Positions 51,424 through 62,375 are shown, counted from the first letter of the stretch. The stretch: DNA of 64,000 nucleotides from Syntrophobacter fumaroxidans MPOB (GCF_000014965.1 NC_008554.1:4390001-4454000), one strand, 5' to 3'. The notes: generated by a model not told the origin, from the sequence alone. Numbers and translations are program-made.

Positions 51424-52053
51424 TCAGGAGGGCAGCCGGGACATGAAAAACGGCTTGAGCCGCCCCATCCGGACGTCGCGGCGGCAGCGACAGGCGCGCA
51501 GGATCGCGTGCAGGTCGGCGACCGCGTCCGCCAGAACGTCGTTGACGATGAGGTAGTCGTACCACGGAGCCTGCAACATTTCACGGCGTGCCGCAGCCGA
51601 ACGTTCGCCGATCTGCCGGGGGGATTCGGTGCCCCGCATGTTCAACCTCTGCTCGAGGACTTCCATGGACGGCGGCACGATAAAGATGGTGTGCGCGCAA
51701 GGGTAGGTGCACCGGACCTGCCTGGCCCCCTGAACGTCGATATCGAGCAGCACGTCCCGGCCTTGCGCGATCCATTCCTCCACCTGGTTCCCGTCCGTGC
51801 CGTAGAAGTTCCCGTGGACTTCCGCCCATTCCAGGAACCGGCCGGCCGAAATGCCGTCCAGGAATTCCCGCTGCGTCAGGAAATGATAATCTTTTCCGTC
51901 CGCTTCTCCGGGGCGCGGCGAACGCGTGGTGCACGACACGGAGAAACGCAGCTCGGGACACCGGTCCAGGATGGCGCGGATCATGGTGGTCTTGCCGACA
52001 CCCGATGGGGCGGAGACGATGAAAATCTGTCCGGAATAGGCTGGGCGGGACAT
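51424..52053 (-). CDS. gmk: Guanylate kinase
   Basis: 209 residues: P-loop VSAPSGVGKTTMI (13-25), SVSCTTRSPRPGEADGKDY (GMP binding), FLEWAEVHGNFYGT, DVLLDIDVQGARQV and the lid IGERSAAARREM. Phosphorylates GMP to GDP. Lies 2 bp after the RemA-like gene's stop, the classic yicC-remA-gmk arrangement. Confidence 0.97.
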   Translation of the reverse strand: MSRPAYSGQIFIVSAPSGVGKTTMIRAILDRCPELRFSVSCTTRSPRPGEADGKDYHFLTQREFLDGISAGRFLEWAEVHGNFYGTDGNQVEEWIAQGRDVLLDIDVQGARQVRCTYPCAHTIFIVPPSMEVLEQRLNMRGTESPRQIGERSAAARREMLQAPWYDYLIVNDVLADAVADLHAILRACRCRRDVRMGRLKPFFMSRLPS

Positions 52054-52055
52054 GG

Positions 52056-52340
52056 CTAATCTTTTGCCTGCTTGAGCAGGTTCACGTCCCGCACTCCCCC
52101 TTCGGTCAAGAGGCGCTGTGCGATGGTTTCGGCCTGGACGCCCGAAAGGATGATGTGATCGCTGTCGGTGACGATGATGGCTCGGGTCCTGCGGCCCATG
52201 GTGGCGTCGATCAGCTTGTTCGCCTGCCGCGCATCCTCCTTGAGCCTCTTCATGGGAGCCGATGCCGGCGAAACGATGGCGATCACTCGATTGGCGATAA
52301 CCGTGTTTCCGAATCCGATGTTGAGCAGTTTTACTTCCAT
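52056..52340 (-). CDS. RemA-like DNA-binding protein (DUF370)
   Basis: 94 residues: [63 protein letters not shown]370/RemA proteins form DNA-wrapping rings; in Bacillus RemA activates matrix genes. In deltaproteobacteria they sit between yicC and gmk as here, with unknown targets. ATG 52340 removes six non-family residues of a longer frame. Confidence 0.93.
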   Translation of the reverse strand: MEVKLLNIGFGNTVIANRVIAIVSPASAPMKRLKEDARQANKLIDATMGRRTRAIIVTDSDHIILSGVQAETIAQRLLTEGGVRDVNLLKQAKD

Positions 52341-52630
52341 GAATGACCCCTCAGGCATCTGTTGCGGTGTTCGCCAAACAAAAGGCGATCTTCGACGGTC
52401 ACGGCATCGGCGACCGCTCCGAATCGTGGGCGCCTTCGATCACCGCCTCCTGCGGGCGAGAGAGGCGCTCCGCGGTCGGACGATCGCCGATCTGCAAAAC
52501 CGAACGCGGGGTGTTCGAGAATATTCGTTGAAGCCCCGGGCAAAAGCAAGCGTTTTGTCCGGCGGGAGCCGACTTTTCGGCCGCGGGGCATTCCCGTGAA
52601 CCGGGGACCGGGACGGCGCCGCCGGCGGGC

Positions 52631-53512
52631 CTATTCGATATTCTGGACCTGCTCCTTCACTTTCCCGATTTCGGTTTTCATGCGCACCACGGCTTGAACG
52701 GTTTCCAGGTCGCCGGTCTTGCTCCCGATCGTATTGACTTCCCGGTGCAGCTCCTGCGCCAGGAAATCGAGCCTCCTGCCGTCCGAGGGCGCCTGTTCCG
52801 AGAGAAGCTCGCGGAGTTGATCGAAATGGCTCTTCAGGCGGACGATCTCCTCGTTGATGTCGGCTCGTTCGGCGATGTAGGCGACTTCCTGCAGCAGGCG
52901 GTTTTCGTCGACTTCGGTGTCCGAAAGCAACTCCTGAATTCGGTCCCGTATCTTCTGCTGATACTCCAGAACGACCAGATCCTTGCGGCTTTCGATCAGG
53001 GCGAGATCGCGGGCCAGGACTTCGAGGCGTTCCAGGCAGTCTTTGCGCAGGGATTCGCCTTCCACCAGCCGCATGGATCGAACCTGTTCCAGGGCTTCCG
53101 ACAATGCGCCCGTGAGCAGTTCCCGGATGAGCTCCCGGTCGGGATCGTCCTCGCGGGCTTCGAACAGGTACGGCACACGGAGCAGGCTGTCGAGCATCGG
53201 GGGCGCGCTGGCCGGGAGCGACCGGTGCAATTCCATCAATTGTTCCCAGTAGTGACGCGCCAAAGGCAGGTTGAGGCGGGGGGCCTTCAGCTCGGGGCTG
53301 GTCGATTCGATCTGGACGAAAACCTCCACGCGCCCACGCCGCAAGCTCTGCGAGACCAGCTTTCGACAGGCGTCCTCAAATTCCAGGAAATTCTTCGGCA
53401 GCCTCGGAACGATGTCCAGGCCTCGACCGTTCAGCGTCCTGACCTCGACCGTGATCGAATATCCCGAGGTTTCTTTCTGGGTTCGTCCGAATGCCGTCAT
53501 GCTGGCTATCAA
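52631..53512 (-). CDS. yicC: YicC/YloC-family endoribonuclease
   Basis: 293 residues: start L/M-IASMTAFGRTQKE, VEVRTLNGRGLDIVPRLP, GRVEVFVQIES, and the C-terminal DUF1732 half ending FLAQELHREVNTIGSKTGD. The start is assigned to TTG 53512: AAGGAGG lies seven bases before it and it restores the family's MI-x-SMTGFGR start; the first ATG (53500) would cut four residues. The TTG overlaps the stop of the DUF4416 gene (TTGA). RNA degradation enzyme. Confidence 0.92.
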   Translation of the reverse strand: MIASMTAFGRTQKETSGYSITVEVRTLNGRGLDIVPRLPKNFLEFEDACRKLVSQSLRRGRVEVFVQIESTSPELKAPRLNLPLARHYWEQLMELHRSLPASAPPMLDSLLRVPYLFEAREDDPDRELIRELLTGALSEALEQVRSMRLVEGESLRKDCLERLEVLARDLALIESRKDLVVLEYQQKIRDRIQELLSDTEVDENRLLQEVAYIAERADINEEIVRLKSHFDQLRELLSEQAPSDGRRLDFLAQELHREVNTIGSKTGDLETVQAVVRMKTEIGKVKEQVQNIE

Positions 53513-54072
53513 ATGGGGCCTCCTTGGGGCACGATTTTTCGAGGGAGCTTCCCGCTGCGTTGGAAAGCGAGCTTCCGTCGCAGGATACCGAAAAAGTGCA
53601 GCAGAATCGGGCTCCTGTAGTCCGGGTACGTCCAGGGAAGGCACTGGTAGGCGCCTTTCTGATAGATGAGGGTGAGATCCGCGTAGATGCCGTCCCGGAG
53701 GTAGACCCGGTGGGTGTAGTTTTTCCCCGAGGCGAGGATGATCCGTTCTTCGCTCAACAGTCCCGGGTCCAGGTTTACCTGTCGTTTGCCGTCCACTGCA
53801 AGCCGGTCTTCAATCCCGTTCGTCCTCAGCTTGATGTCCGGCAGGGATTCGGGGCGGACCGGATCGAGGAAGCCGATCGTGCGGCGCAGGATTCCCGGTC
53901 CCATTTCGCGATCGTAATAGGTGGTGAAATGAAACGGCTCGGGTTCCGTGGCGAAATCGAGGGGGCCGAAGAGGTCCGTCGCCGCGGCAAGCGCCTGCCG
54001 GTGGACCCGGGCATCACGAAAAAGCATCCCCATGATGAGTTTTGCGGAAGGGGGTTCCTTGGGGCGGCTCAT
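53509..54072 (-). CDS. DUF4416 protein
   Basis: 187 residues matching DUF4416: PPSAKLIMGMLFRDARVHRQ, FTTYYDREMGPGI, RRTIGFLDPV, LDPGLLSEERIILASGKNYT, HRVYLRDGIYADLTLIYQKG and FPWTYPDYR-like PWTYPDYRSP. Function unknown; conserved next to yicC in many deltaproteobacteria. Stop overlaps yicC's TTG start. Confidence 0.9.
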   Translation of the reverse strand: MSRPKEPPSAKLIMGMLFRDARVHRQALAAATDLFGPLDFATEPEPFHFTTYYDREMGPGILRRTIGFLDPVRPESLPDIKLRTNGIEDRLAVDGKRQVNLDPGLLSEERIILASGKNYTHRVYLRDGIYADLTLIYQKGAYQCLPWTYPDYRSPILLHFFGILRRKLAFQRSGKLPRKIVPQGGPI

Positions 54073-54088
54073 GTGGACCTCGGTTTCG

Positions 54089-55096
54089 TCAGTAGGTGTC
54101 GAGGGCCGACAACAGTTGCGCGGCCGATACCGCGGCAGTGCCCACTTCGCCCACGACGATCCCGGCCGCGAGATTGGCGAGCAGGGCCGATTCCTTCATG
54201 GTCAGACCGGAAGCGACCCCCAGGCCGAGGACCGCGCTGACCGTGTCTCCGGCGCCGGTGACGTCGAAAACCCTGCGGGCGACGGTGGGGATATGATCCA
54301 TGCCGCCCGTGTGATGGAACAGGCTCATGCCGTCCTTGCCCCTGGTGATCAGGACCGCCTTACAGTTGAGGTGTTCGAGCAGATGCCGGCCCGCTCTGAC
54401 CAGGGAGTCCTCGTCGTGGATTTCGATTCCGGCCATGCGCGCGGCTTCATGGTGATTGGGCGTGACCATGGTCACCTCGCGGTAGATCTCCGCGTGCTTC
54501 ACCTTCGGGTCCACGATGACCGGAATGTCCAGTCCGCGTGTCGCCGCACGCACCGCGTCCATGAATTCCGGCGTGACCACCCCCTTGGCATAGTCCGAAA
54601 TCACGATGCCGTCAATCCGCGGGAGATTGTTCCGAATGAAGTCGAGCATTCCTTCCGTGGAGTCTCCGGAAACCGGAACGCTGCTCTCGTGATCGATGCG
54701 CACGACCTGCTGATTGCGGGCGATGATGCGGGTCTTCACCGTGGTGGGCCGGTTCCGGATGGTGATCAATCCGTCCGTTTCCACCGATATCTCGTCGAGA
54801 AGCCTTCGCAGCAGGCGTCCCGGCGAGTCGTCCCCCACGGCTCCGACCACCGAAACCTTTCCTCCCAGCCTGGAAACGTTGTGGACGACGTTGGCGGTTC
54901 CCCCGAGCAAGCGCGTTTCCTCCCTGACCTCGACCACCGGTACCGGGGCTTCGGGCGAAATCCTGCGCACTTCCCCCCAGATGAACGTATCGAGCATCAG
55001 GTCCCCGGCAACAAGGAGATGAAACTGAGGAAAGGACGATACAGCCTCGCGCAGACGCTGCTTCTCGCTCGCGGTCAAATCGGGATGGTTGGGCAT
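54089..55096 (-). CDS. PfkB-type sugar kinase, HldE/RfaE kinase-domain protein
   Basis: 335 residues of the ribokinase fold: LLVAGDLMLDTFIWGEVRRI, PVPVVEVREETRLLGGTANV, VISDYAKGVVTPEF, VDPKVKHAEIY and the anion-hole DVTGAGDTVSAVLGL. Sequence style (GDVMLD...W, SPEAPVPV, GGAANVA) is that of D-glycero-D-manno-heptose-7-phosphate kinase (RfaE domain I); the nucleotidyltransferase domain II is absent. It would make ADP-heptose precursor for LPS core. ATG 55096 lies 13 bp after the Trm112-like gene; an upstream ATG 55135 would overlap it. Confidence 0.88.
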   Translation of the reverse strand: MPNHPDLTASEKQRLREAVSSFPQFHLLVAGDLMLDTFIWGEVRRISPEAPVPVVEVREETRLLGGTANVVHNVSRLGGKVSVVGAVGDDSPGRLLRRLLDEISVETDGLITIRNRPTTVKTRIIARNQQVVRIDHESSVPVSGDSTEGMLDFIRNNLPRIDGIVISDYAKGVVTPEFMDAVRAATRGLDIPVIVDPKVKHAEIYREVTMVTPNHHEAARMAGIEIHDEDSLVRAGRHLLEHLNCKAVLITRGKDGMSLFHHTGGMDHIPTVARRVFDVTGAGDTVSAVLGLGVASGLTMKESALLANLAAGIVVGEVGTAAVSAAQLLSALDTY

Positions 55097-55109
55097 AAGA
55101 TCGGCTGTT

Positions 55110-55283
55110 CTAGGCCTGAAACGGTTTTGCTTCATCAATGAGCATGATCGGGATATCGTCGCGGATCTCGTACAAAAGCTTGCACTTATCACAGATCAGG
55201 CCGTCCTGCGTTTCGTTCAAGCGGATATCTCCCTTGCACTTGGGGCAGGCGAGAATGTCGAGCAATTCCTGGCTTATGGTCAT
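55110..55283 (-). CDS. Trm112/UPF0434-family small zinc-binding protein
   Basis: 57 residues: SQELLDILACPKCKGDIRLN, LICDKCKLLYEIRDDIPIML, with four Cys in two CxxC pairs (residues 13/16 and 31/34). Trm112-like proteins activate methyltransferases or are found with heptose/lipid A genes (YcaR). Starts after GGGGGGAAC, weak ribosome site. Immediately upstream of the heptose kinase gene. Confidence 0.88.
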   Translation of the reverse strand: MTISQELLDILACPKCKGDIRLNETQDGLICDKCKLLYEIRDDIPIMLIDEAKPFQA

Positions 55284-55346
55284 GTTCCCCCCAGAGGCGC
55301 AATCGATGCGTGTTCGGAGCCTTTGCCCCGTTGCCGGCGCCGCCTT

Positions 55347-55805
55347 CTATTGGTGTTCTTCAGCCTTGTCCATGCCGAGAAGCTGCTGGTACGCTTCGAT
55401 GGTGGCGCGGAGCCTGCTTTCGAGCTGAATGCGGTGACGTTTGAGCTCGGCGATGTCCTCATGCACCTTGCCCAGCCGCAGTTGAGCGTCCTGAACCAGT
55501 TTCTCCGCTTTCAGTTCCGCCTCCGAGAGAATCAGCCTCGCTTCCTTCTCGGCGTTCGTCTTCATCTGCTCGACGGTGTTGTGAGCGTTGACCAGGACGT
55601 TGCGAATGGTATTCTCCCGGTCCTTGTAATCCTTCAGTTCCTTTTCATGCTCCTGGATCGTCTTCTTCAAACCGGCGTTCTCGATCTTCAGCTCTTTGAT
55701 TTCCTCGGTCAGTTGCTCGATAAAAGCCGAGACTTCCTTCGGGTCGAAGCCTCTCCAGGAAGACCGGAACGTCTTGTTTCTGATATCGTCAGATGTCGAG
55801 TCCAC
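55347..55805 (-). CDS. DivIVA-domain protein
   Basis: 152 residues. The N-terminal DivIVA domain has IRNKTFRSSWRGFDPKEVSA, FIEQLTEEIKELK; the rest is a long coiled coil (QEHEKELKDYKDRENTIRNV, AEKEARLILSEAELKAEKL). DivIVA proteins bind curved membranes and polar or septal sites. Between YggT and Trm112-like genes, a frequent deltaproteobacterial order. Confidence 0.93.
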   Translation of the reverse strand: MDSTSDDIRNKTFRSSWRGFDPKEVSAFIEQLTEEIKELKIENAGLKKTIQEHEKELKDYKDRENTIRNVLVNAHNTVEQMKTNAEKEARLILSEAELKAEKLVQDAQLRLGKVHEDIAELKRHRIQLESRLRATIEAYQQLLGMDKAEEHQ

Positions 55806-55825
55806 GGTTCTTGGTCCTATCGGGT

Positions 55826-56110
55826 TTACATCATGACGGCAAGTCTGGCGATCACCGATTGGAGCAGCACGATGCCCGCAATGACGAGCAAAGGCGTGAA
55901 ATCAATCCCCCCGAAAAACACCGGCAGGCGCCTGCGAATGGCGAGCAGCACGGGTTCGGTGATGTTGTGGATGACTCGAACGATGGGATTGTACGGATCC
56001 GGGTTGACCCAGGACAGAAGCGCTCGCGCGATGATGACGTAAATGTAGAGACTCAGAACCGTATTGACGATCTCCGCCACTTGCCGGATCATATAACCGA
56101 AGAAGGACAT
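55826..56110 (-). CDS. YggT-family membrane protein
   Basis: 94 residues with two hydrophobic hairpins: FFGYMIRQVAEIVNTVLSLY, IIARALLSWVNPDPYNPIVR, ITEPVLLAIRR and the C-terminal LLVIAGIVLLQSVIARL. YggT proteins are implicated in division-site or osmotic functions. Twenty bases upstream of divIVA on the same strand. Confidence 0.92.
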   Translation of the reverse strand: MSFFGYMIRQVAEIVNTVLSLYIYVIIARALLSWVNPDPYNPIVRVIHNITEPVLLAIRRRLPVFFGGIDFTPLLVIAGIVLLQSVIARLAVMM

Positions 56111-56236
56111 GAACCACCTGTTGCCGTTCGCGTTGTTGTGTTGCCGACCGCCATTCCCTGTTTTTTCACGCCTTGAAACTACTGTTTTTCCACCCCGCTG
56201 TCAACTCGAAGTCGCCGTGGGCATTGCGCGGCGCGC

Positions 56237-57154
56237 TCAGGCGGCCGGATCGGCATTTTCCCTTGAGGGCATTGAAAGCGAGCTCAGGACAATGCCCGCG
56301 CCGAGTGTCATCAGGCCGGCGGATTTGAGCAGGGTCGGTGATTCGCCAAGGAAGAGCCAGGCGAGCAGGGTCGCGCCCGCCGGTTCACCGAGGACGAGGA
56401 TGGCGACGGAAGTGGGCGACAGAAAGCGCAGGGCCCAGTTGAAAGTCGTGTGGCCGATCAGCTGGGGGATGACGGCCAGCAGGACGAGATAAAGATATGT
56501 CTGCGCGGGGAAGCCGCTCAGCGTCGTTCCCGAGGCGACGCTCCAGGCGAGCAGGACCAGCGCGGCGATTCCGTAGACGGCCAGGGTGTAGGCGGGCAAG
56601 CTGAGCCACGGCCTGAGCGCGCTGCCGGCGAGGAGATATCCCGTTGCCGCCATCGCTCCGCACACTGCCAGCAGGTCTCCCTGGAGCGCCTCCGCGGTGA
56701 GAAGGAAATCCGTTCCCGCAAGGAGCACGCCGCCGCCCACGGCCACCAGGATGCCGGCCGTCGCCCGGGCCGGAAGCCGTTCCCCGAGAAACAGCCGGGC
56801 GTAGAGGGCCGTGAACAGGGGCGTGGTGTTGCACAGCGTGGCCGCGCTCGCCACCGACGTCATCTGAAGGGACTTGATCCAGAAGGCGAAGTGCAGGGCC
56901 AGGAAGACGCCGGCCAGAATGGCCTGCAACAGCCTCCGGGAATTCCAACGATCGTCGGCCCGGGGCCGTTTGTATAGAGTGTACGGCGCGATGATCAGCG
57001 CGGCGATGCCGACCCGGTATGCGGCTATCGCCAGGGGAGGGGCTTCGGCAAGCCGGATGAAAATGGAGGCGCAGGATATCGCGAGGATTCCGACCAGCAG
57101 GAGCGTCCACAGGATGTGCGGCGCAGGAGGCCTGACGAAGACGGTTTCCTTCAT
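56237..57154 (-). CDS. EamA-family (DMT) transporter
   Basis: 305 residues, ten membrane helices in two EamA repeats: ASIFIRLAEAPPLAIAAYRV, SVASAATLCNTTPLFTALYA in the first half and LIGHTTFNWALRFLSPTSVA, LVLGEPAGATLLAWLFLGES in the second. Exports amino acids or metabolites by family; substrate unknown. Divergent from the small Cys protein gene. Confidence 0.93.
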   Translation of the reverse strand: MKETVFVRPPAPHILWTLLLVGILAISCASIFIRLAEAPPLAIAAYRVGIAALIIAPYTLYKRPRADDRWNSRRLLQAILAGVFLALHFAFWIKSLQMTSVASAATLCNTTPLFTALYARLFLGERLPARATAGILVAVGGGVLLAGTDFLLTAEALQGDLLAVCGAMAATGYLLAGSALRPWLSLPAYTLAVYGIAALVLLAWSVASGTTLSGFPAQTYLYLVLLAVIPQLIGHTTFNWALRFLSPTSVAILVLGEPAGATLLAWLFLGESPTLLKSAGLMTLGAGIVLSSLSMPSRENADPAA

Positions 57155-57181
57155 TGGAACGGCTCACATCTCAAAAAGGCC

Positions 57182-57211
57182 TTGACAGTGGGTAACCGCC
57201 TTTACTATATA
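57182..57211 (+). promoter_or_regulatory. Strong sigma-70 promoter
   Basis: TTGACA (57182-57187), 18-bp spacer, TATATA (57206-57211), in an AT-rich island. It reads into the 42-residue Cys4 gene and, past the terminator, rplU-rpmA-obg. Confidence 0.75.
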
Positions 57212-57252
57212 AAAGTGTTTCAATATTTTTCCGATAAGGAGGCATTGAGACC

Positions 57253-57381
57253 ATGCTGAAGAGTCCGTGCATAAACTGTGATCGGGCCAACGAGGACAAG
57301 AACAAGTGCCTGGAAGAATGCGAAAGACTGCGAGAATACCAGGAATTGATCTTAAAGCAAGGCATTTATGCCACGATGTGA
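57253..57381 (+). CDS. Small Cys4 protein (putative zinc finger)
   Basis: 42 residues: MLKSPCINCDRANEDKNKCL, EECERLREYQELILKQGIYA, with C6-x2-C9-x9-C19-x3-C23 then a helix. Likely a single zinc finger. AAGGAGG lies 8-14 bases before the ATG, a good promoter precedes it and a terminator follows it, so it is a genuine gene. Role unknown; position ahead of rplU suggests a translation link (inference). Confidence 0.75.
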   Translation: MLKSPCINCDRANEDKNKCLEECERLREYQELILKQGIYATM

Positions 57382-57407
57382 GAACCGGGCAACCCGCCAC
57401 TCTCATG

Positions 57408-57430
57408 GCGGCCGCGAGGCCGCTTTTTTT
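57408..57430 (+). terminator. Rho-independent terminator before rplU
   Basis: GCGGCC-GCGA-GGCCGC followed by TTTTTTT (57424-57430), 26 bp after the small gene's stop. Read-through or a hidden promoter in the next 70 bp is needed for rplU, so it may act as an attenuator. Confidence 0.85.
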
Positions 57431-57499
57431 ATCCGGAATCCGGGGCGGGCTGGAGCGGTCCGGAAATACTGAATGCGAAAACGGTTGGAGGATGTTCCC

Positions 57500-57820
57500 A
57501 TGTATGCAGTTTTGAAATCGGGCGGCAGGCAGTACGAGGTGAGACCCGGGCAGGTGGTCAAGGTGGAGAAGCTTCTCGGCGAGGTCGGGGATAAGGTCAC
57601 GCTGGATCAGGTCCTGCTGTTTTCCGATGGCACCGACATCCAGGTCGGGCAGCCCGTTTTGGCGAACATCGCCGTCCAGGGACAGATCGTGGAGCAGGGA
57701 CGCCACCGGAAGATAGTGATATTCAAGCACAAGCGACGCAAGGACTACCGCAAGAAGCAGGGGCACCGGCAGCACTACACGGCTGTGCGGGTCGAGGAAA
57801 TCGTAACCCTTGGGCAGTAA
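57500..57820 (+). CDS. rplU: 50S ribosomal protein L21
   Basis: 106 residues: [51 protein letters not shown] (the L21 signature), and TAVRVEEI. A 23S rRNA-binding protein of the large subunit. GGAGG lies eight bases before ATG 57500. Confidence 0.98.
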   Translation: MYAVLKSGGRQYEVRPGQVVKVEKLLGEVGDKVTLDQVLLFSDGTDIQVGQPVLANIAVQGQIVEQGRHRKIVIFKHKRRKDYRKKQGHRQHYTAVRVEEIVTLGQ

Positions 57821-57883
57821 TCCCCGGCGACCGCGGAAACGCGAACCCGGGTGCCGAAATCGACATATTGGGAGGATCCATCC

Positions 57884-58150
57884 ATGGCACACAAGAAAGC
57901 CGGCGGAAGTTCCAGAAATGGCCGTGACAGTGCGGGCCAGCGCAGGGGAGTGAAACGATACGGAGGGGAGTTCGTCCGGGCCGGGAATATCCTGGTGCGG
58001 CAGTTGGGGACCAAGTTCCACCCGGGCAAGAATGTCGGCCTGGGTCGAGACTATACGCTGTTTGCCATGATTGACGGGATTGTGGCATTCGAATACAAGG
58101 ACAAGACCCGCCAGCAGATCAGCGTCTACCCGATCCCCGCGCAAGAATAG
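57884..58150 (+). CDS. rpmA: 50S ribosomal protein L27
   Basis: 88 residues: [30 protein letters not shown]-like [40 protein letters not shown]. No N-terminal cleavage extension. Its N-terminus reaches the peptidyl transferase centre. GGGAGG before the ATG. Standard rplU-rpmA-obg order. Confidence 0.98.
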   Translation: MAHKKAGGSSRNGRDSAGQRRGVKRYGGEFVRAGNILVRQLGTKFHPGKNVGLGRDYTLFAMIDGIVAFEYKDKTRQQISVYPIPAQE

Positions 58151-58358
58151 TCTGCCTTCCTTCCTTCTCCTGAAGGCATTTCGGACCTCGTTCGAAAGGT
58201 TGATCCCGCTTTCCCCTTCGGCTTCCCGCCTCAAGAGGGGAAGAGCGGGCTTTCGGCCGCCCGTGGGAAGCGGCCGGCGTTCCCGCGCCGGACGGCCCTT
58301 GCGCCGGTTTCCCCCGGGCCGGGACCCGGTTTGGCATGCGGACCGGCGGCCGCAATGA

Positions 58359-59423
<1,065 letters not shown>

Positions 59424-59925
59424 CGTCTTTCCAGGAAATCCTTCAGGGATGTGAGCGCGGAGGGCGTGACCGACTCCGATTCCGCGGCAACGGTGTTCTT
59501 TGTCAACTCTTGAGTCGCGCAGCAAGGGTGGGATGCGCGGCAGCGCAGTCCACGGTCCCGATACCCTTGCCCCTGCCGTCATGGCCGACGTACAAGGGGC
59601 GGGCTCACATTCGGCGGTTGTTCCGAGCCTCAAAGCGGGGGGCCGGGGTGCCGGGTCTGCCCTCCGAGGGCCTTTCGGGTTGCCGGGGCAACGGCGTTTC
59701 CACCGGGTTCCGGGAGCCTCGCACGGACGGGCTCGAATGGCCGGGGGAAGGGATCGGCCGGCTCGAGACCCGGAAAATGCCTTGCCCTGCCGGGCTCTTT
59801 TGTATATGCATTGATTTGCTGAGAAAAAACGTTCCCTTGCGGGGACTGTGCCCGATCTCGGGGGAAGAACGGCCGGGCATATGACGTTGCGAATCGCATT
59901 CTGAGCAGGGAGGAACCGAGCGCCG
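59424..59925. other. Intergenic region between obg and proB
   Basis: About 500 bp. Overlapping open frames are not protein-like. A CCCGGC-rich stretch near 59740-59800 ends in CTTTTG and could terminate obg mRNA weakly. AGGGAGGAA at about 59908 is the proB ribosome site. Confidence 0.45.
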
Positions 59926-61104
59926 ATGCAGGATTTGCAGGATCGCAAAAAGTTTTTCAGCCGCTGCCGCCGGGTGGTGATCAAGGTCGGCAGTGCCGTG
60001 TTGACCGGGCCCCGGGGGTTGAACCGGGTGATGATCCATCGGCTGAGCGACCAGATTGCCGAGTTCCTGGAGCGGGAACGCGGCCGGGAGGTGGTGATCG
60101 TCACTTCCGGGGCGGTTGCGTCCGGCATTCGCAAGATCGGGCTCAGCGAACGGCCCCGGACCATTCCGCACAAGCAGGCGACGGCGGCCGTGGGCCAGGG
60201 CGCGTTGATGGAGGCCTGGGAAGGCGCTTTCGACAAGTACGACCTGCTCGTCGCCCAACTGCTTCTCACCAGTGAGGATCTCGCGCATCGGCACCGGTAC
60301 CTGAATGCGCGCAATACCCTGGAGACCTTGCTGTCCTGGGGAATATTGCCGATCATCAACGAGAATGATACGGTAGTGGTGGAAGAGATCAAGTTCGGGG
60401 ACAACGATCAGCTCTCGGCGATGATCGCCGGTCTGATCGGGGCCGATCTGGTGGTCAACCTGACGGACACTCAGGGGCTGTATGACTGCGATCCGCGCCT
60501 GAACAGCTCGGCCGGCCTGATCCCCGTGGTGCACCGCGTGGATGCGAAAATCCTGGCCTGCGCCACGCCGCAGCCGGGATCGGTGGGAACGGGGGGCATG
60601 CTGAGCAAGGTCAATGCGGCGAGGAAGTGCCTTGCTTCGGGAATCCCCATGATCATTGCCCCGGGCAGGGAACGTGATATACTGCTGAGGCTCTTTGACG
60701 GCGAAATGCTCGGCACCGTTTTCCTTCCCCGAAAGCGGGTGTATCAGGGCAGAAAGGTGTGGCTCGCCAATTTGCCGAAGCCGGCGGGCGACCTGGTTCT
60801 CGATGCGGGAGCCGTCCTGGCCCTGAGGAAGAAGGGGAAGTCGCTGCTGCCCATCGGCATCCGCGAGGTGAGGGGGACTTTCGGAGTGGGCTCGCCCGTG
60901 CGGTGCCTGGATGAGGCCGGGAACGTCGTCGGCGTCGGACTGAGCAACTACAGGTCGGCCGAGATCGAGAGTATCAAGGGTCATCGCAGCGAGGAGATCG
61001 AAACCCTCATCGGCTACAAGCATTCCGACGAGGTGATTCACCGGAACAACTTCGTGTTGGCCGGGGAAATGATGGAAGAAACGGACGGAGGGCCGGATGC
61101 GTGA
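59926..61104 (+). CDS. proB: Glutamate 5-kinase
   Basis: 392 residues: amino-acid kinase domain ([83 protein letters not shown]) followed by a PUA domain from about residue 300. First step of proline synthesis, feedback-inhibited by proline through the PUA-containing form. AGGGAGGAA before ATG. Overlaps proA by eight bases. Confidence 0.97.
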
Positions 61105-62347
61105 GGAAGTGTTGACCATGGGGAAGAGGGCACGACAGGCCGCACATCACATGGCCAAAGTCGGAGACGTGCATAAACGCAAAGCCCTCGAGCACATGGC
61201 CTTGAACATTGAAGGCGCGGAAGCGGCGATCCGCGAAGCCAACGACAAGGATATCCGGGCCGCCGTCGCCAAGGGGCTTCCGGCGGCCAAGGTCGACCGC
61301 CTCCGGCTCGATGCAAAGGTCCTTGAAGAGATGGCGTGCGGGCTCAAGGAAGTGGCCCGGCTTTCCGACCCGGTCGGGGAGATCACCCGCATGTGGACTC
61401 GTCCCAACGGGCTTCGCGTGGGGCGAATGCGCATACCGCTCGGCGTCATCGGCATCATTTACGAATCCCGCCCGAATGTGACCGTGGATGCCGCGGCCCT
61501 GTGCATCAAGGCCGGGAATGCGGTGATCCTGCGCGGCGGCTCGGAAGCGTTCCATTCGAATCGCTGCCTGGCGGACATTCTCCGGCGGTCGCTGGTGGAA
61601 ACCGGGCTCCCCGAAGATGCCGTCCAACTGGTCGGTACGACCGACCGGGAGGCCGTGCTGGATTTGCTCAAACTCGAAGAATGCATCGACGTCATGATCC
61701 CGCGCGGGGGAGAGGACCTCATCCGTTTTGTCGCCGAGAACGCCCGGATGCCCGTGCTCAAGCACTACAAGGGAGTCTGCCACGTTTTCGTGGATGATGA
61801 AGCCGATCCGGATATGGCCATGCGCATTTGCATGAACGCCAAGGTGCAACGGCCCGGGGTATGCAACGCCATGGAGACTCTGCTCGTGCACGCCGGCATC
61901 GCGCAGCGGTTTCTGCCTCCGATGGCGGAGGCCTTTCGGGCGGCGGGGGTCGAGCTTCGCGGATGCGAACGGACCCGGCGGATCGTTGCGGACTGCGCGC
62001 AGGCCGTCGAGGAAGACTGGTACGCCGAATACCTCGACCTGATTCTCGCGATCCGGGTCGTGAACGACATGGAAGAGGCCATCGAACACATCACCCGGTA
62101 CGGGTCCCAGCATACCGAGGCGATCGTGACCGGGAATTTCGAGAGGGCCCACCGTTTTCTGCAGGAGGTGCAGTCCTCGCTGGTGCTCGTCAACGCATCG
62201 ACGCGCTTCAATGACGGTTTTCAACTCGGCCTCGGAGCGGAAATCGGGATTTCCACGTCGCGGTTGCATGCGTTCGGGCCGATGGGGGTCGAGGAACTGA
62301 CCACCACCAAGTTCATCGCGTTGGGAAACGGGCAGCTCCGCAGTTGA
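61097..62347 (+). CDS. proA: Glutamate-5-semialdehyde dehydrogenase (gamma-glutamyl phosphate reductase)
   Basis: 416 residues of the aldehyde dehydrogenase fold: [51 protein letters not shown], catalytic Cys in [15 protein letters not shown] and the C-terminal [14 protein letters not shown]. Reduces gamma-glutamyl phosphate with NADPH. Overlapping proB ensures coupled production. Confidence 0.97.
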
Positions 62348-62375
62348 TGGTCCGGAACGGACGGAGCGATTCAGA

